Assembly: GCF_030272615.1 (NCBI RefSeq)
Contig: NC_081410.1
Coordinates: forward strand, 122,326,640-122,390,639
Direction of reading: 5' to 3'
DNA: 64,000 nt
DNA from: Cryptomeria japonica
Taxonomy: Eukaryota; Streptophyta; Pinopsida; Cupressales; Cupressaceae
Positions within the stretch are counted from its first letter, which is position 1, and each line of letters opens with the position of its first letter. The position numbers and the translations under genes are program-made. Positions 1 through 10,918 of this stretch are shown here, piece by piece. A model generated the notes under the pieces. The model saw nothing but the letters and a program-made list of their open reading frames with translations, ran no database searches and was not told the DNA's origin.

Positions 1-1683
1 TGTAACGGTTTCATATAGTTGGAGACAAGTGGCAAGGGTTCTATGTTATTTGGAGTAATAAAATAACACCTCCACAAAAACCAAAGATGGCATATTTCAT
101 GCATTTACCCATCATTTGCATGTCAAATTGTTTCAAAATTGAATTTTTGTTTATGGACATTTTGATGTCATTGTAGATGTCTCTCAGCATAATAAGCATC
201 AATTTTTTTCATCTTTAATATAGTAATAATTAAATTATATAGGTTTAATAAAGCATTTTTCTTTCTAACAACCCCAATCATATATAACTAACAACTATTA
301 ATAAATTAATAATATAATATTTTTTTCATATTCAAGGGAAATGGATAGGTAGGTCCAATATTTTGGAGCTTAGTTCTAGAAAGGGCAAACTCTCATTATT
401 ATTCGGGATCAATGGTTAGGGTTCGAACATGTCTTCCAACCAAGGTAATTCTATGTGCACTACATCAATCTCAGATCTATATGAGACGAACCTAAAGCCT
501 TTAACCAATTATGCCACCCGTTCAAACTAATGTTCATTTATTTATTGATTATCTATTAATCATTAATCTATGTTATCCACTATTTTCCAACATTCTCTAA
601 TAGTGCTAACATAATAACATATTCAATTTATCAATTTTTATTTTTGTTTTTTTCATTTTGAAATTTAAAAAAAATACATGTAATAAAGCATCATTTTTTT
701 TCATCTTTAATATAGTAATGATTAAATTATAGAGGTTTTATAAAACTTTTTTATTTCTAGCTACTCCTATCATTATATAACTAATATCTATTAATAAATC
801 AACAATATTATACCTTTTTTTTATATTCGAGGGAAATCAACAAGTTAGTCCAACAACCTAGAGATTAGCTCTAGAAAGGTTGAGCCCCCCATAACCTCTT
901 GGGATCGATGAATGGAGTCAGAATAAGCCTGCCAACCAAGATAAATCCAAGTGGAGAGAATCATTCCTATGACCTATAGGGGATAACCCAAAGCCCTTAA
1001 CCAAATATGGCACTCGGTCAAGCTCATTAACAATATTATGTTAATTTTTTTATTATTATTTATAAATTACTAATCTATGTTATGCATAATTTCCCAACAT
1101 TCCATAACATTGCTAACATAAGATTTTTTATGTTTGTGCATTTCAACAATTTTTTTTGAATCTTAATTTCTTTTGAAAATGCACAATTAATAATATTTTC
1201 AAACTTTCAAATATATTTTTTGAATTTTGATACCAATAAAGTAACTATTTTTATAAAAAATTTGTGCAAGCAATGGTTTCCTCCAAATACAATTAATATT
1301 TGAAGTTTACTACACTCCTATGCTACATCCTCCTTGAAAATGTGAGAACCTCTATCAGTATATGGAAGAGATACATGGTTGACCTTTGGCATCCTCATTA
1401 CCATGTATGTTCTTTCTTTCAATGCATGAATGAATAATCAAATGTGGATTTATATTTTTGGAGCATCATTAAATTGCTTCAATTATATTTTTCCTGTCCT
1501 TTTCGTTTTCCACCTAATAAACTACACAAAATGAATTGTGATATTTGGCAAGATTTTCATGACAATTAAAGAATTCAAAGATTAGAGGATTTTCCTTATT
1601 GAAAATAATGAATGTGGTACCACAAATGAGTAAGTGCACATGGGGGACCAAATTTTTTTCACCCTTTTTTAATCCCTAGAGAC
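1..1683. other. AT-rich intergenic DNA, no gene seen
   Basis: No reading frame of useful length or family signature is visible on either strand. The only structure is a diverged tandem pair, listed separately. The remainder is A/T runs and simple sequence. It may be the residue of old mobile DNA, but I cannot assign it. Confidence 0.6.
205..1110. repeat. Diverged tandem duplication, period about 490 bp
   Basis: A block beginning CATCTTTAATATAGTAAT at about 209 recurs at about 700 in the same orientation. The match continues through TATTCRAGGGAAAT, CTAGAAAGG, CCAACCAAG, and ends in ATCTATGTTAT at about 567 and 1075. The copies differ by many substitutions and small indels, so the duplication is old. 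No coding potential is seen in either copy. Confidence 0.75.
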
Positions 1684-1852
1684 CATAACATGATCACATT
1701 ATGCTTTGGAGTGAGCGAGCCTTAGGCTCGGTCAATTCAAACCATAATGTGATCACATTATGATCGCATTATGGTCTATTCAAACCATAATGCAAGTGCA
1801 TTATGATGTGCTTGCATTATAGTCAATTAAAACCATAACACAAGTGTGTTAT
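1684..1852. repeat. Cluster of CATAATG-type palindromes
   Basis: Four dyads follow each other. 1743-1762 is the perfect 20-bp palindrome CATAATGTGATCACATTATG. 1786-1805 is CATAATGCA, a 2-nt centre, then TGCATTATG. 1835-1852 is ATAACACA, AG, TGTGTTAT. 1684-1703 is an imperfect version. They are joined by a recurring ATTCAAACC or ATTAAAACC link. A related dyad lies at 4841-4862, on the far side of the inserted retroelement. Function unknown. Confidence 0.85.
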
Positions 1853-1914
1853 AATGTACTTGCATTATAATCTTTTGAATATAAGAATTTATAACCCTAA
1901 AGAGTGAGAAGCAA

Positions 1915-2230
<316 letters not shown>

Positions 2231-2266
2231 GAAAGGAGGAAATGAGGGAGAGGGTAGAGAGTGGGA

Positions 2267-3176
2267 GATGTTATTTCTTCTGCCATTCACCATTAGACCT
2301 CTGACCCATGTAAGATCTCCAATTGTTCACTCTAGACCTTCACTTAACTGTTCTATGCCCATACTTGTTGCAATTGTAGCAATAACTATTAAAAGTACTA
2401 GTCTTATATCCATCATATGTATTAGGTCTATTACCATTAACAACATTGGATCTATTTCTACAAACATTAGCAGTAAGACCTACCTTGTGATAGTTAAAGC
2501 ATATTGGTTTGTAGGTTCTCTTACTGGTGTTCTTCTTTTTCTTCTTTGGTGCAGATTTGGCTTCATGCAAGGTGTCCTTGGTACCTGATGGTTCTCCTTG
2601 TTCAAATATTGTGTATCCCAAGCCATGTGTATCTTCGTTCTGCCTTTGTGACTGAATCTGCTCATCAAGCATAACAGTGATCTTGTTGTATTTAGCCAAT
2701 ATCTCATTAGCATCAGCCAACTCCTTAGTAAGATCTCGATTCTTTTTCATAAGACTCTCTTTAAGAGACATAGCCATGTCTAGATCAGTTTTCACTTCCT
2801 CTTTTTCCTCTTTTTCCTCTTGAAGATGTGCATGCAAGGTACTAATCTCTCGGTTCAACTTAATAATCTCATGCTCCTTATCTCTTATTGTGTCTTCAGT
2901 TGTTCTTCTGGCTTCCAACTCTTGAATCATCTTGATAGTAAGGGCTTCCAACTCTCTCCTTAGATTTGCCTTATCATCATTCAACTTTTCCATCTCATTC
3001 ACCAAGGCATCAATGTTTGCTTCCTCAGATGAACTGTTTTCACTAATTTCATATAGTTGTTTAGCGAGCTCTCTTCTTTTAGCCAATGAAGCTTTATACT
3101 TGACCCTTAACTAACCTAGGGCTTCTTCAGATTCTGCAAGCCTATTTGAAATCTCCCTGTAACTCATATCCCCCAT
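2267..3176 (-). pseudogene. Retroelement ORF1: coiled coil plus CCHC knuckles, truncated
   Basis: Reading leftward from an ATG at 3176 (MGDMSYREI), the frame has a TAG after about 20 codons and then runs open from 3086 to 2340. Most of it is a long charged Glu/Lys/Leu coiled coil. A Lys-rich linker (KKKKKNTSKRT) follows, then two cysteine motifs. The first is degenerate (CFNYHKVGLTANVC, second Cys and His lost). The second, CYNCNKYGH, meets a stop exactly where its last Cys should be. No capsid-type gag domain, protease or polymerase follows; recognisable sequence ends near 2267 at the GA tract. It lies just downstream of a PBS and LTR in the same orientation. Gag-like nucleic-acid binding is inferred from the knuckles. 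It resembles the ORF1 of the pol-less elements at 36100 and 39716. Confidence 0.75.
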
Positions 3177-3234
3177 GTTATCCTCAAGGATCTTTACCTC
3201 AAGCGGTTAAGCTTTTGCAGAAAGAGGACCTAAT

Positions 3235-3246
3235 GCTCTAATACCA
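3235..3246 (-). other. Primer binding site (initiator-Met type)
   Basis: Read on the minus strand this is TGGTATTAGAGC, one base from TGGTATCAGAGC, the usual plant Copia primer site complementary to tRNA-iMet. It starts two bases after the CA end of the LTR. The downstream leader contains AAGCTTAACCGCTTGAGGT, also present after the PBS at 59665-59676. Confidence 0.85.
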
Positions 3247-3248
3247 AT

Positions 3249-4741
3249 TGTTATTTAGAGGATCCAATTAATATTGAGAGGGGGTGGGTGAATCAATATT
3301 AACAACAAACTGAAATCTTAAACCAAACTGATCAATACTTCACCAAAATAGATCATAACCAGTACTGGTAGCCACTGAAATCAATCTACTAATCATATTT
3401 ATCAAACTGCTCATTTAAGTGTTTTGTATCATGCATGTAATAGAAATATATCAAATTAACACATAAGAAATCAAGCAACACATGAACACCAGGATTTTCA
3501 CGTGGAAACCCAAATGGGAAAAACCACGGTGGGAATTGGTACCCACAAAATAATGCACTCTTTCGTAATGTGCCATGTTAGGAGCCTAGCCCGGTTAGGA
3601 GCTTACAATTATGCCCGGTTAGGAGCAGACCCTGTTAGGAGTCCCCCGGTTAAGGGATTTACCTCAGCCCTGTTAGGAGCTTTACTCTATTAGGAGTAAT
3701 TTTGTGAAAGGATTTAGAACCCAAGCTAATGAGTCACCCAGTGAAGGGATTTATACAATTAGGTATGTCAAGACCTACCTAGTTAAGAGATTTTGAGTCT
3801 GCTACAACTGTTAGGGAACAACAGATGTATGATCTGAAAATAGCACTCTCTACTTGCTTGTACAGATCCTTTTCTGCTCCAATTTGCTTCTCTCTTGCAG
3901 ATACACACTGGTTCGGCCACACACTCTTCTTTTGATCACCGACATAGTAAATCATCACAGACTTACCCTAAATAGACTTTACAACTTAGTCGGTTATAAA
4001 ACCCTAACCTCATACTAAGATTTACATCATAGATCATCACAGATCTTTACAAATCATTATAGATCATCATATGGATCATTACAACAAATTACAAATCAAT
4101 TACAGTCGTTGAATGATCACCACACATTGATATGATACACTTTCAAACCCTTAGCTCGTTCTACTAAGCACTTCACTCATTCCCAAGAAAGTCGCTCTTT
4201 GTACATGCCAAAACAATATCTTATCACTTCACGCGGATTCAACCACGTCATCAACATCTTACAAACATAATGTAATACACCACCGAACTCAAAATCATTA
4301 CCGATTATAAGATTTGAATATCGGTTTTTAAACCCTACTAAAACCTTAAAGAAAATACATCAGTCAATCACAAACATGACTTTCGATAGCCAAAACATGA
4401 TGCGGTTCTGGTCATAACCTCATTACAATGTTACAAACACATATTCCAAACCGCAACACCAAATTCCTCACCAATCTCTAGATCCAATTACTTAAGCATA
4501 ACACAATTTCACATTTACTGGTTAAAGTTCTATTTGCCAGTTAACTGTCAAATCCATTCCATAGCTTTTCGATCAATCATAGACGACTTAGATAACATGA
4601 TAGAGCAATGTAACCATAGTTGCTATCAATGACAACACAAATTGATCATCAAGTCATCAAACAACAACTCAACTATATCATCACCAACAGTCCTTATACC
4701 AGTTCATCAATTTCATCAACAGTTATGTGAATATGCCAACA
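3249..4741 (-). mobile_element. 5' LTR of a truncated Copia-type element
   Basis: On the minus strand it begins TGTTGGCATATTC at 4741 and ends AACA at 3249, immediately before the PBS, giving a 1493-bp LTR with TG...CA ends. Near its 3' end it has the pyrimidine tract CACCCACCCCCTCTCAATATT typical of these LTRs. At 3497-3535 it has a box (CACGTGGAAACCC then GGGAAAAACCACGGTGGG) shared with other LTR families in this window. At 3569-3700 it carries seven or so copies of the word GTTAGGAG. The matching 3' LTR is absent, so no target duplication can be read. Confidence 0.8.
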
Positions 4742-6229
4742 GGAGAGAGATAAAAAACAAGGGGGAGACGAGATCATTTTCATTCACAAAAATGTAAGCA
4801 TGTTATAGAAATGCCTAAGGAAAACAATAATGAGAGTGTGTTATAATGCTAGCACATTATAATTTACTCATGTTATTTTCTACCTTGGGAATTTCCAATC
4901 CTTAGGGTTGGATTTTCCTTGGGCATCAAATTGAAAGGTTTAAAGGAACATTTCAATACCCAAAGATGTGTTTTTTCAAATTCTAATAAAAAAAAAAAAT
5001 GATAATGGTGTAGATCCTTCTTAGATGGTTGCACTTTTAATATTCCAAACTAAAAACTTTAACAAATAATAATGAAGTTGTGATATGGAAATAAGCCTAT
5101 CATGCGACCTTCATACACAACTAATCACACCTTGCAAAACTCAATAGAATAAGAGGAACAAGTTCATTTATTATATAATATATCAAGGAGTACAAAGTCT
5201 TCACATACTCATTACAAGAAAGCATACATGCCTCCAAACATTCATTATAGGTACACAAATAGACCAACATACAAATCTATTAGCCTTTGGTGCCCACAAA
5301 AAAGAATTGATTTAAGTTCTTTCACTAGTAATCACCAGTAATTTGATTCAACCTACACTTCATATTCACATGTCTCAACACTAACTCTTCATGTCTGATA
5401 CATCATAAGATTTAATATTCACATGGCTAACATTCATATTTTTAACCAATAATTTGATCTTCAAAAGAGCCAATGCCATCCCAATTCAGTCATTACCTTG
5501 GCCAACCCTTCACAAGAAAAATATTCTATTCTTTTATATTTCTTGTTGGTAAGCTAGAACATTTTAAATAGAAAAGCAAATGGTTAAATAACCAAAGAAC
5601 ACATGGTATCATATGATTCACATGGCTACTCATTTAATCTCCTTTCATCAAACTTTTCCTAAATTCAAAACTTTGGCCTGAGATCCAACATTAAGCTTTC
5701 TATCTTGCATTGTCTTCACTAGTCAAGTTTCAATTTTGAGTTATTTTGAAGCCCTTAAAATTTGAGGTTATTGAATGGACAAGTTCTTTATGAATCCCAA
5801 CACATACTCTTGTTCACTGGGAGTTGACCATCGACCATGAACCTTGTTCTCACTTTACCCATTATTGGATAAAGGTTAATGCAAAACTCTGAATTTGAAG
5901 GAAAAATATTGTCATGGCCTTCATCAAAAGGGGGTTTAGGAAAGACTTGAATGTCATACCAATATAGATATTGGGTTTAGTTTCCTCCATGATACAAATT
6001 CCCACTAAAATTATCATATCTTAAATTTTGTTGATGTTCCCTAAATCCTTTAGGTTATATTATTGGAGTATGAGATAGATTGATACCCTAAACCTCTCTT
6101 ACATGCATTAGGGTTTATCTAGATAACTTACCTTGGGACATCTATGAAGTGCTTAACTATTTATTAAAGTCTATTTAAGCTTCTTGATAATGATGAACTC
6201 TTGCCTTAGGTCAAAATTGAAGAACCTTC
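4742..6229. other. AT-rich DNA between two retroelements; possibly Gypsy 3' end
   Basis: No gene is recognisable. A dyad with TTATAATG and CATTATAA arms at 4841-4862 belongs with the cluster at 1684-1852. The right part adjoins the C-terminal end of the minus-strand Gypsy polyprotein and probably holds its 3' untranslated region and LTR. I could not find LTR ends or a poly-purine tract. Confidence 0.4.
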
Positions 6230-9200
6230 CTCCTACACATCTTCAAAACTCACAACTACAAAGCAACAAGAATTGAAAATTAAAAATATTTTTGGTTGAT
6301 GTTGATAGCTCATGTACCTAGATTCTCTTGGATCAATCATGTTGGGTAAGTGAAATGTTCCATGAGTTTGGAACTTAATATTTTTTTTGGAAAATTCTAA
6401 AATTGGAACCCCATACTTATCCAGTTTTGTAGCTTTCAACCAAGATGCCTCATCTGCGGGCCTATCCTTTCAATGGATCAAGTACTCCACATACTCTTTT
6501 TTTTCTTGTCTTCTTTGTCACTTGAGAACCAATTAATCAATCAATTTCCAAGTAGATTTATTTTTAGGAATTTGATCTATCCATTCTATTGTATCCTGCA
6601 AGTAATCAAGTATGCCCCCTTGTACACTTGTCTCCCTTCATGGTACTTGTAAAGATCAATAATATTATAGATAAGGGAGACATATACACTTATTATAATG
6701 TTAATCTTAGAAGCATTGGCTAAAACATTTCTTAGGACCTTGCAAGGACCTATCTTACTTTATAATTTGTTATAGATTCCTTGTGGGAACCTCTCCTTCC
6801 TCAAGTATGTCAAAACCAAATCTCCAACTTAAAATTCTCACTATGTTCTCTCAATATTAACATAATCACTGTATTTGGTGACACTTTTCTCCAATCTCTC
6901 TCTCACTTCCTCAAGTGAAAATCACAAATTTACTCAACTACAACACTTTTCTTATCTTACCAAATCTACATTTTCCCTTATTTCATCCAAATCCCTTGGG
7001 GTGTACCCATACACAATGCAAAATGGGCCTTTTCTCACACTCTTATTTATTGAATTACTGTATGAAAACTATGTTTGGTCTAATGCTAAATCCCAATGGG
7101 TAGGCATGCTACCTATTATACATTTCAACAAATTACACAAACTCCTATTCACAACCTTTGACCATTGGTCTGAGGATAGTAGGCTGAAATAAACTCTATT
7201 ATGTTCCCAACCTCTTCTATAAGGTGCATCGAAAATGACCTACAAACTTTGTATATATATTTGAACTAATGCTCTTAGGTAGGTCATACAACCTAAATAC
7301 TTTATTTGAAAAATAATGTGGCTATGTGGGATGCATCATTACATTTATTGCATGAAATGAAATGTGTCATTTTAGAAAATCTATCCACAACAACAAAAAT
7401 AGAATCCTTACCTCTTTGTGTTCAAGGTAGTCCTAAGACAAAATCCATCCTAATGTATTCCCATGACCTTTGTGGTATTGGTAAAGGCCGATACATTCTC
7501 ATTTTGTGCTTTTCCCCTTAGCATGTTGACAAATTTTGCACCTTTTCCATCTTCACATCAGTTCATTCATGTCAACCAATAGTATCCTTCATTCAACAAT
7601 GCTACTATCTTGTCCACACCAACAAAATTTCTCAGACCTCCACCCTACTTCTCCCTTATTTAATTTTCCTTCATTGACCCTTCAAGTATATGTAACTTCT
7701 TCCCCTTGAATAAAAATCCTTCTTGGATAAACTATTCTAGCCATGGAGTCCTATCTTTCTCTATCAAACTCTTACAAGCAATTCAAACCTTCTTTAGATC
7801 ATCTCTTTCATACAAGTCTTTGATAAAATCAAATCCCACAACAGTCTTATAGTTTCTACTCAATGCATTAGCTACCCAGCTAGATTGTCCACTCCTATAC
7901 TTCAAAATAAATGAATAAATTTGTAAGAATTTGACCCACTTCATGTGTTATTGATTTATATTATCTTGGCTATTGATAAATTGTAAAGCATGGTGATCCA
8001 TGTACAAAATGAATTCCTTGGGCAAAAAATAATGTTTCCATCTCTTCAATGCTTTCACAATGACATAAAACTCTTGATCATATACTAAGTACTTCTTGGC
8101 CTCCTTCAATTTCTCACCAAATTATGGTATAGGTCTACCATCTTAACTTAACACTCCTCCAATGGTTATCTACTTCATGTGTTTCCGATTAAGCTTACCT
8201 TGGTTGTTGATAAGTGTGGTAATCTGTTTACAACATGAACTCCTTGGGCAACAAATGTCAATGACACAAAAATCTTGGTCATATATTGAGTACGTCTTCT
8301 TGGCTTCATTTAATTTCCCACCAAATTATGCTATAGGTATACCCTCTTTAATGAACACTCCTCCAATGGTTGTCCCAATTGTATCACAATCAACCTCATT
8401 TTTTTTTAAATATGAAAAAGCTAACATTGGATGTGTGGTCACTTTGTCCTTAAAAAAAACCCCTCTTTATTGTATCTATTCATACACATTCTCTTCTACT
8501 TTTCTTCATTATCACCCTAATTAAAGCACAAATCCTAGTGAAATTTTTGTGAACCTCTATAGAATCTCCCTAATCCATGAAAAAAATTGGCTTCAAACAT
8601 ACTCTTTGGTGAAGGTCAATCTAAAATAGCCTTGAATTTCTTAGGGCCCATTTTCAACCCTTCACTTGACACCAAAAAACCCAAAGGCTACATGCTTTTA
8701 GATTCACCATCAACTTTTCTTCTTTCAATATTTACAATATTGTCCTAATGTGCAACAAATTTTCTTCCGTTGTTTTGCTAAAAACCAAAATATCATCTAG
8801 ATATACTATTACAAACTTACTCAAAAAAGGTTTTAGTGCCTCATTTATCAACTACATGAAGGTACCTAGAGCATTTGTCAGCCCATATAGCATCACCAAC
8901 CACTCATATAAACCATATTTTGTTTTAAACACTATCTTTCTCTCATCTCCTTCATGAATTCATATTTGATGGTACCCAATTTTCAAGTCTATCTTCAAGA
9001 AGTACTTATCTCCACTCAAGTAGTTCACCACACCATTTATCTAGGGTAGAAAGAACTTATAAGATTGTGATCATATTTATGGCTTTATAGTTTGTACATA
9101 TCTACCATTCTCCATCCTTCTTGGGTGTGAGTATTGAAGACACAACACATAGACTCAAGCTTTCTGTACTCAAACATTTATCAAGTAGCTCTTGTACTTG

Positions 9201-10089
9201 TCTATTGATCTAGATCATAGTCAATTGGTGTCATCTTATAGGGAGCCTTGTTTGGCAAGCTAGCCCCTAGTATTAAATCTATACAATGACTAATACTTCT
9301 CAATGGTTGTAACCAATTCAAAAACTCCATAACAATTTATGAGTACTCTTCCAAAATCTATTGTACCTCCATTAGAATATCCTCTTTCTTTTTTCCTATC
9401 CCAACTTTTGCAGTCTTGGGAATGAAACCACATAAAGCTCTCTCCTTCTTCGTATCCTTTAAGAATTGTTTCCCAATCACCAAACAAACTCGAGGATTCT
9501 TCTATACTTCTTCCTTTCTGTCTTTCATGGGGTTTAAAGTATATGCCATTCTGCCTTTCTTTATTGTATAACAATTTGTTTTGCCATCATGAATGATTTG
9601 TCTATCATATTGCAAAGTTTTTCCAATCAAGACATGGCATGCACCCATTGGCATCACATTGGATAATATCTCATCCTTATAATTGCCTATATGAAAATTT
9701 ACCAGACATTGCTCACTTACCAATAAATAGTGACCCTTCTATAGCCATGCCACTTTATAGAGACTGGGATGTTTCATCCACTTCAACTATAACTTTTCTA
9801 CGATATTCTCTAACACCTAATTATTAGTACTATTACTGTCAATGATAAGCTTACAACCCTTACCTCCAGATTTATATTTTGGTATAGAACAAATTTCTTT
9901 GCTATGCTCGTTCCTCCTCCTCTTTTATTGATTTTAATATAATTCTATTTATCATCAAATACTTTGTGTCATTTGGATCATCTTTATGTTTGGGCAACAT
10001 GAATTATGGCCTCTTTACCCTTATCACCACTCTGTCAGTACTTATGAACATTCAAATGCTTTGTGCTCTTCTTTTCCACATTGGTAACA
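6230..10089 (-). pseudogene. Ty3/Gypsy chromovirus gag-pol, heavily mutated
   Basis: Read leftward, the order is Gypsy-like with fused gag-pol. A CCHC knuckle CYQCGKEEHKAFEC lies at 10048-10089. An aspartic protease site appears as DSN (normally DSG) at about 9832-9840, followed by GACHVLIGK. Reverse transcriptase shows KIDLKIGYHQI and YLDDILVFS at about 8777-8803. RNase H shows MDHHALQFINS and YRSGQSSWVANALSR at about 7860-8000. The integrase core tail VVNRSLCNLLKCI lies near 7120. A chromodomain-like end (VEYLIHWKDRP, EASW) lies near 6450-6510. Stops and frameshifts interrupt every domain. Gag upstream of the knuckle is missing, so the element is 5'-truncated near 10125. The chromodomain suggests a chromovirus; the clade is not assigned. 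Confidence 0.9.
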
Positions 10090-10918
10090 CATACTAGTGA
10101 AACCTCTATCTCTTGCTAGAAATGTAGTATTATTAATTAGAGCATGAGATGAATACTAAAGAGATTGATGTCAAGATAGGGTGGCAATCATTGCTAAAAT
10201 AAAGTAGAATATTAGAAATGTTGGCCCTTCAAAAGTATATGACTTAAGAGGTGAGTGTGTTCTCCTAGGACAACCCCCTTAGTGGTTGGATTAAAAGAGA
10301 TGAGGAATATTGAAGACAACATTCATCAACGTGTAGAGGGCCTATAAGCAAATGTAGTAGTTTGTTATTTAGGAAATTGAAGTGTGTCTAGATGTTTAAT
10401 TTACTTCTAAAAACATATGAACCAATGGCACATTTAATGTCTTTAATTATCAAAACATAATGAGATGTTATATAAATGTGTACCAAGTCAACTTATAATT
10501 ACTGATTTATAATTTAAAATTAATAGTATTTATTAATTAATTAAAAATAAAAATATTGTCAAATATCAGAATAACATTTGACTTATTTATGAATAATTAG
10601 AAATAAAAAAATCAATATAGAAAAGTGGTTGCAAATCTTTCTTGGTACTCTAAAACACTTCAAACCGAAAAAGATATTTAATCGGTGAACAAACTGTTAA
10701 GTCATTGAGGAGGATAGGGTTATAAGTTTTGCGTACAAATTTGGCTTTAAATAGGACCAGATTTTCATAGTCTACGTTATAAGTCAGCGTTGTGATCAAT
10801 TGAATAGTCACCATAAACATCGTCATTTGTAACGAAGAACGATCATTTCTGTCACCTGCAAATCTTGAGCAGAGAAAAGTCATTCACCTTTCAAATCTGT
10901 TAAAGACTGACAATTAAG
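10090..10918 (+). promoter_or_regulatory. Upstream region of the two-membrane-segment gene
   Basis: This is the non-coding stretch between the truncated Gypsy element and the gene starting at 10919. It is AT-rich with A/T runs at 10490-10620. A TATA-like CTTTAAATAGG lies near 10745, about 170 bp before the ATG, and could mark the core promoter. The transcription start is not determinable from sequence alone. Confidence 0.4.
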
